Shown here piece after piece: positions 14,411-23,683 of a stretch of DNA of 34,985 nucleotides (within the stretch, counting starts at the first letter, position 1; every line of letters begins with the position of its first letter). The DNA lies in NCBI GenBank assembly GCA_019112635.1, contig DXIX01000007.1, positions 1-34,985 of the forward strand. The letters run 5' to 3'. Below the pieces are notes generated by a model. The model saw only the letters and a program-made list of their open reading frames with translations. It was not told where the DNA came from and searched no databases. Both the position numbers and the translations under genes were made by a program. This DNA is from Candidatus Blautia intestinigallinarum. Its GTDB lineage: Bacteria > Bacillota > Clostridia > Lachnospirales > Lachnospiraceae.

Positions 14411-16387
14411 CTACAGCAAACCGCCGATTGCGGCAAATAAAGGTGCGAATACCAAAGAGATAATGGTCATCAATTTGATCAGAATGTTGATAGATGGACC
14501 GGAGGTATCTTTGAAGGGATCCCCCACCGTGTCACCCACAACACCGGCCTTGTGTACTTCGCTTCCTTTTCCGCCGTAGTTGCCGGCCTCGATATATTTT
14601 TTCGCATTGTCCCAGGCTCCTCCGGAGTTACTCAGGAAGATTGCCAGGAGGACACCGGTAACCAGAGCACCTGCCAGCATTCCGCCCAGTGCGGTTGGTC
14701 CAAGTACGATGCCCATGACGATGGGGGCGAGTACGGCGATGATGCCGGGACGGATCATCTCGCGCAGGGCTGCCTTTGTGGAGATATCCACGCAGGTGGT
14801 GTAATCCGGTTTCGCAGTCCCTTCCATGATTCCAGGAATGGTGCGGAACTGTCTGCGGACTTCCTCAATCATGGAGTATGCCGCTTTGGACACAGATTCC
14901 ATGGTCCAGGAAGAGAACAGGAATGGAAGCATTCCTCCGATGAACATTCCGATGATGACGTCGGAATCCAGGATATCAATGCCGGTGAGACCTACTGTCT
15001 GTGCGTAGGATACGAACAGAGACAGAGCAGTCAAAGCGGCAGAGCCAATGGCGAATCCTTTTCCCATGGCTGCGGTGGTATTTCCCACAGAGTCCAGCTG
15101 GTCTGTGATGTTGCGGACACCCTCGTCCATGCCGGCCATCTCAGCGATACCGCCGGCGTTGTCAGCGATCGGTCCGTAGGCATCCACAGCAACGGTGATT
15201 CCTGTGGTGGAAAGCATACCAACGGCTGCCAGAGCGATTCCGTAGATTCCAAACGCAGAGTAGGAGACATAGATTCCCACTGCGATACACAGAATGGGAA
15301 GTGCGTTGGACTGCATGCCGACAGCGATGCCTGTGATGATGTTGGTGGCAGGTCCGGTCTGAGATTGCTCTGCGATACGTTTCACGTAAGGATAGCGGTC
15401 TGAGGTGTAGACTTCGGTCAGATAACCGATCAACAGACCGACAACCAGTCCGGCGATGATGGCAATGGCTGCTTTGAAATCGCCGAATACAGTATGGCTA
15501 AGCCACAAAGTGGCAGCGGTGACAAGAATAGAGGATACATAAGATCCCATCTTCAAAGCTTTGTGAGGATTGCTGTTCTCGTCACCCCGTACGAACAGAC
15601 ATCCGATGACAGAGGACAGAACACCGATGGCGGATAACACCAGCGGGAAGATAGCTCCCTCTGCCTGATATTCCATGATACCTAAGGTGACAGCAGATAC
15701 GATGGCACCCACATAGGACTCGAACAAGTCAGCACCCATGCCGGCCACGTCGCCCACGTTATCGCCCACGTTGTCGGCAATTACGGCAGGATTTCTCGGG
15801 TCATCCTCCGGGATGCCGCTCTCTACTTTGCCGACCAGGTCAGCGCCCACGTCAGCCGCCTTGGTGTAGATACCGCCGCCCACACGGGCGAACAGTGCGA
15901 TGGAAGACGCTCCCAGGCTGAAACCGGACAGAACGTTGGGATCTCCGGTGAAATAGTAGACCAGAGTACAACCCAGAAGTCCAAGTCCCACAACACACAT
16001 ACCCATGACAGCGCCTCCGCGGAATGCGATGGCCAGTGCGGAGACCATACCTTTTTGCTCTGCGGCGCGTGCGGTCCGCACGTTGGCTTTTGTGGCCACG
16101 TTCATGCCGCAGTACCCGGCCAGAACTGAAGCGGCGGAGCCACAGACAAAACAAAAGGCGGTCACCCAGTTGCCAAGGCCGAATCCGATTGCCAGAAACA
16201 GCACAACGACAAAGACGACCAGTACGCGGTATTCCGCGAACAGAAATGCTTTGGCACCCTGGTGAATGGCAGCAGAGATTTCTTTCATTCTCTCAGTGCC
16301 AGGTTCTGCTTTTCCCACAAAGCAGGAGAGAATGTAGGCGAATACCAGACCTACAACTCCCATTGCGATGGCGAAATAAATCCCCAT
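14411..16387 (-). CDS. hppA: K+-dependent membrane-bound ion-translocating pyrophosphatase
   Basis: 658 aa polytopic membrane protein (about 16 helices). Couples hydrolysis of pyrophosphate to export of H+ or Na+. The catalytic loops are intact: [17 protein letters not shown] followed by [18 protein letters not shown] (about 175-215), and the C-terminal cluster [20 protein letters not shown]. The position that separates K+-dependent from K+-independent enzymes is Ala in [10 protein letters not shown] (about 437), which marks a K+-dependent enzyme. K+-dependent forms in anaerobes are often Na+ pumps, but I cannot decide the ion from the residues alone. RBS GGAGGAGGT upstream. It has its own strong promoter with an overlapping palindrome and reads away from marR. 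Confidence 0.95.
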   Translation of the reverse strand: MGIYFAIAMGVVGLVFAYILSCFVGKAEPGTERMKEISAAIHQGAKAFLFAEYRVLVVFVVVLFLAIGFGLGNWVTAFCFVCGSAASVLAGYCGMNVATKANVRTARAAEQKGMVSALAIAFRGGAVMGMCVVGLGLLGCTLVYYFTGDPNVLSGFSLGASSIALFARVGGGIYTKAADVGADLVGKVESGIPEDDPRNPAVIADNVGDNVGDVAGMGADLFESYVGAIVSAVTLGIMEYQAEGAIFPLVLSAIGVLSSVIGCLFVRGDENSNPHKALKMGSYVSSILVTAATLWLSHTVFGDFKAAIAIIAGLVVGLLIGYLTEVYTSDRYPYVKRIAEQSQTGPATNIITGIAVGMQSNALPILCIAVGIYVSYSAFGIYGIALAAVGMLSTTGITVAVDAYGPIADNAGGIAEMAGMDEGVRNITDQLDSVGNTTAAMGKGFAIGSAALTALSLFVSYAQTVGLTGIDILDSDVIIGMFIGGMLPFLFSSWTMESVSKAAYSMIEEVRRQFRTIPGIMEGTAKPDYTTCVDISTKAALREMIRPGIIAVLAPIVMGIVLGPTALGGMLAGALVTGVLLAIFLSNSGGAWDNAKKYIEAGNYGGKGSEVHKAGVVGDTVGDPFKDTSGPSINILIKLMTIISLVFAPLFAAIGGLL

Positions 16388-16453
16388 TTCTTCTTACCTC
16401 CTCCAATTAAAATATACGTTTGGGTATTCCTATGTAAACCCCAATACATATGG

Positions 16454-16476
16454 TAATACCTGTAATACAGGTATTA
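16454..16476. promoter_or_regulatory. 23-bp palindromic operator at the hppA promoter
   Basis: A perfect odd palindrome with 11-base arms beginning TAATACCTGTA, centred on 16465. It overlaps the end of the hppA -10 box and the expected start of transcription. A GGTAATACC element partly overlaps it at 16452-16460. GntR/FCD-type regulators often bind such sites, so the gntR product downstream of hppA is a candidate. Confidence 0.65.
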
Positions 16477-16502
16477 TATATCCGGACAACAGGGAGTGTC
16501 AA
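16473..16502 (-). promoter_or_regulatory. hppA promoter
   Basis: On the minus strand TTGACA (16502-16497) and TATAAT (16478-16473), both perfect hexamers, are 18 bases apart. The leader to the hppA ATG is about 80 bases and contains a short TTGGG/CCCAA inverted repeat. Confidence 0.8.
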
Positions 16503-16548
16503 TAGATATCTTTTTATTTTTTTCGGAATTTGCAAGAGCGGACATCTA

Positions 16549-16571
16549 TTTATTTAGCTGACTAAATAAAA
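16549..16571. promoter_or_regulatory. MarR operator copy 1
   Basis: TTTATTTAG (16549-16557) and CTAAATAAA (16562-16570) form a perfect 9-base inverted repeat around CTGA. The core TTAGCTGACTAAATAAAA recurs with one change at 16674-16691. Confidence 0.65.
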
Positions 16572-16641
16572 ATCAGGCGGATTATGGGTGAGTTATACAA
16601 ATCTTACTTGTAAAATAAGTGTGAAATATACAAAAAACCGG

Positions 16642-16691
16642 TTGCTAACCGGGAGAAAAAAGCGTATATTTAGTTAGCCGACTAAATAAAA
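16642..16691 (+). promoter_or_regulatory. marR-ABC promoter with MarR operator copy 2
   Basis: TTGCTA (16642-16647), 17-base spacer, TATATT (16665-16670). The -10 box runs into the inverted repeat TATTTAGT/ACTAAATA (16667-16674, 16681-16688), which contains the second TTAGCCGACTAAATAAAA copy. A further palindrome CCGGTTGCTAACCGG (16638-16652) covers the -35 box. Autorepression by the MarR product is the simplest reading. Confidence 0.7.
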
Positions 16692-16705
16692 GCGAGGTGA
16701 CAAAG

Positions 16706-17155
16706 GTGAAGGATCAGGAAGACACACAGATTCAGAAATTACTCATGAGGGTGTCCCATGCGTATTTTGTGAGTCTGTATCATCAGTTGGACGAGATCGA
16801 AGTCCATCCCGGGCAGGTTCCTCTTCTCATTCTTCTGAACCGGGAGAGAGAACTCAGCCAGAAGGAAATTGCCGGGAAGTTATGCATAAGTGCCCCGACG
16901 GTGGCGACGAGTATCCGGAGGATGGAAAAGGGGCAGATGGTGGACAGACGCCAGGATGAAAAAGATCAGAGAGTCAGCCGTATTTTTCTCACAGAGAAGG
17001 GGAAAGCATGTACGGCACAGGTTCAGAAGATCTTTGCTGAGAATGAAAAAAAGTTGATTCAGGGATTCAGCGAGGCAGAATTATGTCTGTTTCAGAGATT
17101 CTGTGAACAGCTGGAAGAGAATATAAAAACGTTGGAAAGGGGAACAAAGAAATGA
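16706..17155 (+). CDS. MarR-family transcriptional regulator
   Basis: 149 aa from a GTG at 16706, spaced five bases from GCGAGGTGA; an earlier GTG at 16697 lies inside that RBS. Winged helix-turn-helix in the middle (ELSQKEIAGKLCISAPTVAT, then SIRRMEKGQMVDRRQDEKDQ with the wing residues DQRVSRIFLTEKG). MarR proteins are dimers that bind short palindromes and let go on ligand binding. The gene overlaps the first ABC subunit by four bases (ATGA), so it is a repressor-exporter operon, a common drug- or metabolite-responsive arrangement. The ligand is unknown. Confidence 0.93.
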   Translation: MKDQEDTQIQKLLMRVSHAYFVSLYHQLDEIEVHPGQVPLLILLNRERELSQKEIAGKLCISAPTVATSIRRMEKGQMVDRRQDEKDQRVSRIFLTEKGKACTAQVQKIFAENEKKLIQGFSEAELCLFQRFCEQLEENIKTLERGTKK

Positions 17156-19317
17156 TCAAAATGTTGAAGTATCTGAAGAAATCAGCAGGTTACCTGTTCT
17201 TGATTGTCCTGCTTTTGTTTCTTCAGGCTTACTGCGATCTCTCGCTGCCGGATTACACTTCCAAGATTGTGAATGTGGGAATTCAGCAGCAGGGAATCGA
17301 AGATGGAGTCCCAGAGAAAATCCGGGTATCCTCCATGGAACAGCTCTCCTTATTTATGGATGAGAAGGATTCGGAGGAAGTGATGGATGCCTACAGACAA
17401 AAAGGAGATAGCCTGGTGCTTCAGGATATCTCCGAAGATGAGCGGGAGAAGCTGAATCAGATTCTGGGTGCCCCCATGCTTCTGGTTCAGCAGCTGTCCA
17501 AAGACAATGAACAGACGCAGGCCATCAAAGAGCAGATGAATCTTCCAGCGGATGCCGATCTTCTGGAGGTGATTGCACAGATTCCACAAGAAAGCCGGCA
17601 GAAAATGTTCCAGAATATTGAGGAGCAGATTGCAAAGATGCCTCAGTCTACGGTGACTCAGACTGCGGTCACTTATGTGCGCAGTGAGTATGAGGCGATG
17701 GGAGAGAATGTGGATCAGATTCAGATTCACTATATTCTGCGCTCCGGTCTTGAGATGGTGGCGATGGCTTTTGTCATCATGCTTGCCTCGGTTTCTGTGA
17801 CATTTCTCTCCGCACGGGTTGCGGCGGCTTTGGGCCATGACTTGAGAAATGCGGTGTACCGTAAGGTGGTGGGCTTTTCAGGAGCGGAGTACAACAAATT
17901 TTCCACCGCTTCTCTGATTACCAGGAGTACCAATGATGTGCAGCAGATCCAGCTGATGACAGCCATGATTTTCAGGATTGCCCTGTATGCACCGATCCTT
18001 GGCATCGGAGGTGTATTGAAAGTGCTGAGCACAGACGCTTCCATGTCCTGGATTATCGCGCTGGCCGTTGTGCTGATCCTGCTTGTGATCGGCCTGCTTT
18101 TCGCCATTGCCATGCCAAGATTCACCAAGCTGCAGTATCTCATTGACCGCCTGAATCTGGTGACCAGAGAGACTTTGACAGGAATCTCTGTCATACGAGC
18201 TTTCAGCCGGGAGAAATTTGAGGAAGAGCGCTTTGAGGAGGCCAACCGCAGACTGACCCGCACCAACCTGTTTGTAAACCGTTGTATGACCTTCATGATG
18301 CCGACGATGATGCTGATTATGAACGGAATCTCCGTACTGATCATCTTCTTCGGAGCCAAAGGCGTGGATGCAGGTACTATACAGGTGGGAAATATGATGG
18401 CGTTCATTCAGTACGCTATGCAGATTATCATGTCTTTCCTGATGATCTGTATGATGTCTATTATGCTGCCGAGAGCCGATGTGGCTGCCAAGCGAATCAA
18501 TGAAGTTCTGGAGACGGAGGGAACGGTGCTGGATCCAAAAGAGGCGAAACATCCGGATCAGAATGTGCAGGGACTTGTGGAGTTTGACCATGTGTCTTTC
18601 TCCTATCCGGGATCCACAGAAAAAATTCTGCGGGATATCACATTCACGGCTGAGAAAGGCCAGACAGTGGCTTTTATTGGAAGTACAGGAAGCGGAAAGA
18701 GTTCTCTGGTCAATCTGATTCCCCGTTTCTATGATGTGACGGAAGGTGCAGTCCGGGTAGACGGGGTCGATGTCAGACAGATGACACAGAAAGAACTGAG
18801 ATCAAAATTGGGTTATGTGCCGCAGAAAGGAGTGCTGTTCTCCGGAACCATCGCTTCCAACATCCGGTATGGATGTCCTGAGGCTCCCATGGAGGAAGTG
18901 GAGAAGGCGGCGAAGATTGCCCAGGCCACAGAATTCATTGAGGAGAAGGCACATACCTATGAGTCGCCCATTGCCCAGGGAGGAACCAATGTCTCCGGCG
19001 GACAGAAACAGAGACTTTCCATCGCCAGAGCGATTGCCAAGAAGCCAGAGATCTTTATCTTTGACGACAGCTTCTCAGCACTGGATTACAAGACGGATGT
19101 GGTACTGCGCCGGGAGCTGAAAAAGGCGACCAAGGACGCGACAACTCTGATCGTAGCCCAGCGAATCAGCACGATTCTCCATGCGGATAAGATCATTGTC
19201 TTAGATCTTGGAAAAATCGTGGGAATGGGAACTCATCAGGAACTGTTAAAATCCTGTGATGTATATCGACAGATTGCTATGTCACAGTTGTCAGAGGAGG
19301 AATTGGCCAATGAGTGA
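17152..19317 (+). CDS. ABC exporter subunit 1 (degenerate catalytic site)
   Basis: 721 aa, membrane domain fused to ATPase domain. Between TM1 (about 12-32) and TM2 (about 200-220) lies a large hydrophilic Glu/Gln-rich insert of roughly 150 residues, predicted to be outside the cell. The nucleotide-binding domain has Walker A GSTGSGKSS (K516) and a normal signature NVSGGQKQR, but Walker B reads IFIFDDSFSALD, with Asp (D639) in place of the catalytic Glu, and the H-loop His is Gln (VAQRIST, Q670). This is the non-catalytic half-site pattern of heterodimeric exporters such as BmrC/BmrD or TM287/288. The second subunit overlaps it by eight bases. An ATG at 17161 is an alternative start. Substrate unknown; drug or peptide export is possible. 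Confidence 0.93.
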   Translation: MIKMLKYLKKSAGYLFLIVLLLFLQAYCDLSLPDYTSKIVNVGIQQQGIEDGVPEKIRVSSMEQLSLFMDEKDSEEVMDAYRQKGDSLVLQDISEDEREKLNQILGAPMLLVQQLSKDNEQTQAIKEQMNLPADADLLEVIAQIPQESRQKMFQNIEEQIAKMPQSTVTQTAVTYVRSEYEAMGENVDQIQIHYILRSGLEMVAMAFVIMLASVSVTFLSARVAAALGHDLRNAVYRKVVGFSGAEYNKFSTASLITRSTNDVQQIQLMTAMIFRIALYAPILGIGGVLKVLSTDASMSWIIALAVVLILLVIGLLFAIAMPRFTKLQYLIDRLNLVTRETLTGISVIRAFSREKFEEERFEEANRRLTRTNLFVNRCMTFMMPTMMLIMNGISVLIIFFGAKGVDAGTIQVGNMMAFIQYAMQIIMSFLMICMMSIMLPRADVAAKRINEVLETEGTVLDPKEAKHPDQNVQGLVEFDHVSFSYPGSTEKILRDITFTAEKGQTVAFIGSTGSGKSSLVNLIPRFYDVTEGAVRVDGVDVRQMTQKELRSKLGYVPQKGVLFSGTIASNIRYGCPEAPMEEVEKAAKIAQATEFIEEKAHTYESPIAQGGTNVSGGQKQRLSIARAIAKKPEIFIFDDSFSALDYKTDVVLRRELKKATKDATTLIVAQRISTILHADKIIVLDLGKIVGMGTHQELLKSCDVYRQIAMSQLSEEELANE

Positions 19318-21145
19318 GAATCGTAGAATGCATGGCCCGGGTATGCGGGGGATGAATAGCGCGGAACGGGCCAGAGACTTCAAAAGCGCTGTCGCGAAGC
19401 TGGTGCGTTATCTGAAACGTTACAAGTACCGCTTTTTCATTATGTTCGTCTTTGCGATCTGCAGTACTGTTTTCAATATTATAGGGCCTAAGATCCTGGG
19501 AAATGCCACCACGGAACTGTTTTCCGGGCTGATGGCCAAGATCCAGGGAGTCGGAGGAATCGATTTTGAAAAGATTACCATGATACTTCTGCAGACTATG
19601 GGGCTGTATCTGATCAGCGCGATCTTTTCCTTTATCCAGGGCTTTCTGATGACGGGAATCTCCAATGATGTGACCTACTCCATGCGTAAGGAGATTTCGA
19701 CGAAGATCAACCGTCTTCCCATGAAGTATTTTGAGAGCCGTACAAATGGAGAAATTCTCTCCCGTGTGACGAATGATATTGATACCCTTCAGACGAGCCT
19801 GAATCAGAGCGTGACTCAGCTGATCACCTCTATCACCACTCTTGTGGGTGTCTTCATCATGATGATCAGCATCAATGTGTGGATGACTCTCATCGCCCTT
19901 TTGATTCTTCCGGTGTCTGGCTTTATCATCGGAAAAGTAATGAAAAGATCCCAGAAATATTTCCAGGCACAGCAGGAGTATCTGGGACGGGTCAACGGAC
20001 AGATTGAGGAGACTTACGGCGGACATGATGTGGTGAAAGTCTTCAATCAGGAGGAAGCTGTCCTGGAAACTTTTGAACAGGATAACCGGATTTTGTATGA
20101 TTCTGCGTGGAAATCACAGTTTTTCTCCGGAATGATGATGCCGATTATGCAGTTTGTGGGAAATTTGGGTTATGTGATGGTTGCCCTGGTGGGCGGTATC
20201 TTTGCCATCCGGGGAGCCATTGAAGTGGGAGAGATTCAGTCTTTCTTCCAATATATCCGTAACTTTACGCAGCCCATCCAGCAGATTGCTCAGGTTACCA
20301 ACATGCTTCAGTCCTCAGCGGCAGCTGCTGAGAGAGTCTTTGAATTCCTGGAAGAGGAGGAAGAGGATCAGACTGTGGAACATCCCACAGATATCACAAA
20401 TCTGACTGGAAATGTGGAGTTTGACCATGTGAAATTTGGTTACAATCCGGAAAATATCATCATTCATGATTTCTCCGCACATGTGAAAGATGGGCAGAAA
20501 GTGGCCATCGTAGGTCCCACCGGCGCCGGAAAGACCACCATGGTCAAGTTGCTGATGCGTTTCTATGATGTGAATGAGGGAGCCATCAAAGTGGACGGAC
20601 ACGATGTGCGCAGCTTCAACCGCAGCCAGCTGAGGGAGATGTTCGGCATGGTGCTCCAGGATACCTGGCTGTTCTCGGGAACAATTATGGAGAATATCCG
20701 TTATGGACGTCTGGACGCCACGGATGAGGAAGTCAAGGCAGCCGCGAAGGCAGCCCACATTCATAATTATATTATGACTCAGCCGGACGGCTATCAGACG
20801 ATGCTGGACGAAGAGACCAGCAATATTTCCCAGGGACAGAAACAGCTTCTGACCATCGCCAGGGCGATTCTGGCGGACAATAAAATTCTGATTCTGGATG
20901 AGGCCACGTCTTCTGTGGATACCAGAACGGAGATGCAGATTCAAAAAGCCATGGATAACCTGATGAAGGGAAGAACCAGTTTTGTCATCGCGCACCGTCT
21001 GTCCACGATCAAAGACGCGGATCTGATTCTGGTGATGAAGGACGGAGATATCATTGAGCAGGGCAGCCATGAGGAATTGCTCAGACAGAATGGATTCTAT
21101 GCTCAGCTCTATAACAGCCAGTTTGAAAAGTTGGAAGCAGTGTAA
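19310..21145 (+). CDS. ABC exporter subunit 2 (catalytic site)
   Basis: 611 aa from the ATG at 19310, ten bases after AGAGGAGG; it overlaps the stop of subunit 1. Six-helix exporter domain (about 35-340) and an ATPase domain with Walker A GPTGAGKTT (K408), Walker B ILILDEATSSVD with the catalytic Glu (E531) and the H-loop VIAHRLST (H562). The signature is altered to NISQGQKQL. Hence the working ATP site pairs this Walker A/B with the intact signature of subunit 1, and the opposite site is degenerate: an asymmetric heterodimer. The N-terminus is short and charged (MSENRRMHGPGMRGMNSAER). No terminator is seen after the stop; a promoter for the next gene starts within 10 bases. Confidence 0.94.
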   Translation: MSENRRMHGPGMRGMNSAERARDFKSAVAKLVRYLKRYKYRFFIMFVFAICSTVFNIIGPKILGNATTELFSGLMAKIQGVGGIDFEKITMILLQTMGLYLISAIFSFIQGFLMTGISNDVTYSMRKEISTKINRLPMKYFESRTNGEILSRVTNDIDTLQTSLNQSVTQLITSITTLVGVFIMMISINVWMTLIALLILPVSGFIIGKVMKRSQKYFQAQQEYLGRVNGQIEETYGGHDVVKVFNQEEAVLETFEQDNRILYDSAWKSQFFSGMMMPIMQFVGNLGYVMVALVGGIFAIRGAIEVGEIQSFFQYIRNFTQPIQQIAQVTNMLQSSAAAAERVFEFLEEEEEDQTVEHPTDITNLTGNVEFDHVKFGYNPENIIIHDFSAHVKDGQKVAIVGPTGAGKTTMVKLLMRFYDVNEGAIKVDGHDVRSFNRSQLREMFGMVLQDTWLFSGTIMENIRYGRLDATDEEVKAAAKAAHIHNYIMTQPDGYQTMLDEETSNISQGQKQLLTIARAILADNKILILDEATSSVDTRTEMQIQKAMDNLMKGRTSFVIAHRLSTIKDADLILVMKDGDIIEQGSHEELLRQNGFYAQLYNSQFEKLEAV

Positions 21146-21152
21146 ATATGGA

Positions 21153-21181
21153 TTGACGGGATTTGGGGAAAAAGATACAAT
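21153..21181 (+). promoter_or_regulatory. promoter of the lipoprotein-nadE operon
   Basis: TTGACG (21153-21158), exactly 17 bases, TACAAT (21176-21181). It lies just after the ABC subunit 2 stop; read-through from upstream is also possible. Confidence 0.7.
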
Positions 21182-21221
21182 AGGAGAGTAAAAAGTGTAA
21201 CGCGGATAAAAGGAGAAGCCT

Positions 21222-22010
21222 ATGAAGAAAGCGCGCAGATATGGAATATTTCTGGCTGCTCTGGCTGCGTGGGGAATCCTGGCAGGGTGTACTTCCGGCG
21301 AGGAGACATCGGCAGAACCGGAAAATCCGGTTTCTGAGACAGCTGTCTCTCCCACCGAGACTCCGACTTTGACTCCAAGTCCCTCCCCTTCGCCAACGCC
21401 CACAGAGTCTTTGACCGAAGATCAGGTGGAATATGAGACGGAGGATGAGAAGATGATCCTGTATCTCCCGGACAGAAGCTGGGAGAATGTCTCAGACCAG
21501 GACGGGATCCGGCTGTTTGAGTCGGAAGATGTGGGAAACATTACCATTCTCCATGGCACCCGGGAGGAACTGCCGGACTTTACCATACCGGACAGTGAGA
21601 GAGCCGTGACGAAATTCTATAAAGACAATGGTGTCTCAGGAAAGGATTTTCAGATCCTGGAATATGTGAATAACTCCATAGGTGATGTGGGAATTTACCG
21701 CTATACCGTGAAGTTTCAGGAAGATTCCGGTTTTGAATATATTTACAGCGCCAATTACGTGGTTGTGGTGGATGATGAGATCTACAGTATCTCCGGGACT
21801 GTGCGCAGGGATGATCAGAATCTGCTGGAGAGAGTGAGAAGCTCTGTGGAGAGTCTCCAGATCTGTCAGACGGATGCCATGGCAAGGGAAGAGAACGGAG
21901 ATTCGGCTGAAGAGATGCTGGATGAGGGCAACGAGGAAGACGGAGGCACCAGTGAGGATTACTCCCAGAATCCCCAGTTCGTCCAGGAAGAACAAGGAGG
22001 AGACAGCTGA
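21222..22010 (+). CDS. secreted lipoprotein of unknown function
   Basis: 262 aa. Signal peptide MKKARRYGIFLAALAAWGIL with lipobox LAGC; the lipidated Cys is C23. Then a Thr/Pro/Ser-rich tether (about 40-65, TPTLTPSPSPSPTPTES) of the kind that spans the cell wall, a globular domain of about 150 residues (70-215) with mixed strand-helix character (MILYLPDRSWENV near its start, YSISGTVRRDDQNLLERVRS near its end), and a Glu/Asp-rich disordered tail. I do not recognise the domain; its pattern somewhat recalls PsbP/Mog1-like lipoproteins with an ISGTV strand, but this is not certain. RBS AAAGGAGAAG. It overlaps the methyltransferase gene by one base and starts a four-gene operon. Confidence 0.85.
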   Translation: MKKARRYGIFLAALAAWGILAGCTSGEETSAEPENPVSETAVSPTETPTLTPSPSPSPTPTESLTEDQVEYETEDEKMILYLPDRSWENVSDQDGIRLFESEDVGNITILHGTREELPDFTIPDSERAVTKFYKDNGVSGKDFQILEYVNNSIGDVGIYRYTVKFQEDSGFEYIYSANYVVVVDDEIYSISGTVRRDDQNLLERVRSSVESLQICQTDAMAREENGDSAEEMLDEGNEEDGGTSEDYSQNPQFVQEEQGGDS

Positions 22011-22789
22011 TGGAAGCGTATGGAGAGTTTGCCAGGGTCTATGATCTGTTTATGAGTGATGTGGATTACGATTCGTGGAGTGAATATATTATCCGTCTTC
22101 TCCGGGAGGACGGGATCAAGGATGGCCTGGTTCTGGAGCTTGGATGCGGGACAGGAAGCCTCACCACACGTCTGGCGAAAGCCGGGTATGATATGATCGG
22201 TGTGGATAATTCTCCGGCCATGCTTCAGGAGGCGATGGAGAAGAAAGAAGAGCAGTCTTTGGATATTCTCTATCTGATGCAGGATATGCGTGAATTTGAG
22301 CTCTACGGAACAGTTAAAGCTGTGGTCAGTATCTGTGATTCCATGAACTATATCACGGAGGAAGAAGATCTGCTGGAAGTGTTCCGGCTGGTGAATAATT
22401 ATCTGGACCCGGGCGGATTGTTTTTGTTTGATCTGAATACCATCTATAAATATGAAAAACTGCTGGGAGACAGCACCATTGCCGAGAATCGCCCGGAGGG
22501 CAGTTTTATCTGGGATAATGAATATGATCCAGAAAGCCGGATCAACGTCTATGAGCTGGCTCTGTTTATTCCAAGAGAAGATGGACTTTATGAGAAATAT
22601 GAGGAAGAGCATTATCAGAGGGCTTATACACTGGAAAAGATTCAGAGCCTTTTGAGACAGGCGGGAATGGAATATGTGACGGCCTATGATGCTTTTACCG
22701 AAGAACCGCCCAGAGAGGGCAGTGAGAGGATTTATATCCTGGCCAGAGAGAGCGGTAAGGCAGAAAATTGTAAGGAAGGGGAGAACTGA
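22010..22789 (+). CDS. class I SAM-dependent methyltransferase
   Basis: 259 aa, starting in a TGATG overlap with the lipoprotein stop and preceded by AAGGAGGAGAC. Rossmann-type SAM-binding motif I VLELGCGTGSLTTRLAKAG, acidic end of strand 2 VDNSPAM and motif around DMREFELYGTVKAVVSICDS followed by YLDPGGLFLFDLNT. The N-terminal YGEFARVYDLFMSDVDYDSW is typical of the small-molecule methyltransferases often found next to hslO in Clostridia. Cytoplasmic; substrate not predictable. There is one base between its stop and the hslO start. Confidence 0.9.
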   Translation: MEAYGEFARVYDLFMSDVDYDSWSEYIIRLLREDGIKDGLVLELGCGTGSLTTRLAKAGYDMIGVDNSPAMLQEAMEKKEEQSLDILYLMQDMREFELYGTVKAVVSICDSMNYITEEEDLLEVFRLVNNYLDPGGLFLFDLNTIYKYEKLLGDSTIAENRPEGSFIWDNEYDPESRINVYELALFIPREDGLYEKYEEEHYQRAYTLEKIQSLLRQAGMEYVTAYDAFTEEPPREGSERIYILARESGKAENCKEGEN

Positions 22790-22791
22790 CG

Positions 22792-23670
22792 ATGTCAGAT
22801 TATATTGTGCGGGGAATCGCGGCAGACGGACAGATCCGTGCATTTGCAGCGGTGACAACTCAGACTGTAGAGACAGCCAGAGAGGATCACAATACCAGCC
22901 CGGTGGCAACAGCGGCTCTGGGAAGACTTTTGACGGCTGCAGGCATGATGGGGGCGATGATGAAGGGGGAGAAGGATGTGCTCACTCTTCAGATCAAGGC
23001 GGACGGCCCTCTTGGCGGAATCACGGTGACCGCGGATTCCCAGGGAAATGTAAAAGGTTATGTGGGAAATCCCCAGGTTCTGCTTCACGCCAATGCCAAG
23101 GGCAAGCTGGATGTGGCAAAAGCTGTGGGCCAGGGATTTCTCAATGTGATCAAGGATATGGGGCTGAAGGAACCTTATTCCGGCCAGACTATGCTGCAGA
23201 CTGGAGAGATCGCGGAGGATCTGACTTATTATTTTGCTACCAGTGAGCAGGTGCCGTCCTCGGTGGGCTTGGGTGTTTTGATGGAACGTGACAATACGGT
23301 GAGACAGGCCGGGGGATTTATCGTACAGCTTATGCCCTTCGCGCAGGAGGAGACCATTGCGAAACTGGAAGCAAATCTGTCAAAGATCACTTCTGTGACG
23401 GCTCTTCTGGATCAGGGAGATGGGCCGGAAGACCTGCTGAGAAGGCTTCTGGGAAATTTGGATCTGGAGATCACAGACCATTTGCCGGTTCGCTTTCACT
23501 GCAGCTGCAGCAAGGAGCGGGTGGAGAAAGCCCTGATCAGCATCGGGAGCAAAGAACTTCAGGAGATGATCGATGAGGGAAAGCCTGTGGAATTGAACTG
23601 TCATTTCTGCAATACCAATTATTCGTTCACTGTGGAAGAGCTCAAAAAGATTCTGCAAAAGTGCAGATAG
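22792..23670 (+). CDS. hslO: redox-regulated chaperone Hsp33
   Basis: 292 aa, full length. An ATP-independent holdase that is off under reducing conditions, when four Cys bind zinc, and on after oxidative unfolding. The C-terminal CSC (C237, C239) and CHFC (C270, C273) zinc-binding set is intact, with the expected spacing of about 30 residues; the N-terminal domain shows YIVRGIAADGQIRAFAA and TAALGRLLTAAGMMG. It acts in the cytoplasm. RBS GGAAGGGGAG. It is followed by nadE after 13 bases. In a strict anaerobe it would act on oxygen or disulfide stress. Confidence 0.96.
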   Translation: MSDYIVRGIAADGQIRAFAAVTTQTVETAREDHNTSPVATAALGRLLTAAGMMGAMMKGEKDVLTLQIKADGPLGGITVTADSQGNVKGYVGNPQVLLHANAKGKLDVAKAVGQGFLNVIKDMGLKEPYSGQTMLQTGEIAEDLTYYFATSEQVPSSVGLGVLMERDNTVRQAGGFIVQLMPFAQEETIAKLEANLSKITSVTALLDQGDGPEDLLRRLLGNLDLEITDHLPVRFHCSCSKERVEKALISIGSKELQEMIDEGKPVELNCHFCNTNYSFTVEELKKILQKCR

Positions 23671-23683
23671 GAAGAGGTGTGTT

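Noticed and set aside
14552..15403. A 283-codon frame on the plus strand inside hppA
   Set aside because: Low-complexity Gly/His/Asp/Ser composition mirrors the Ala/Gly-rich hppA code; hppA is intact.
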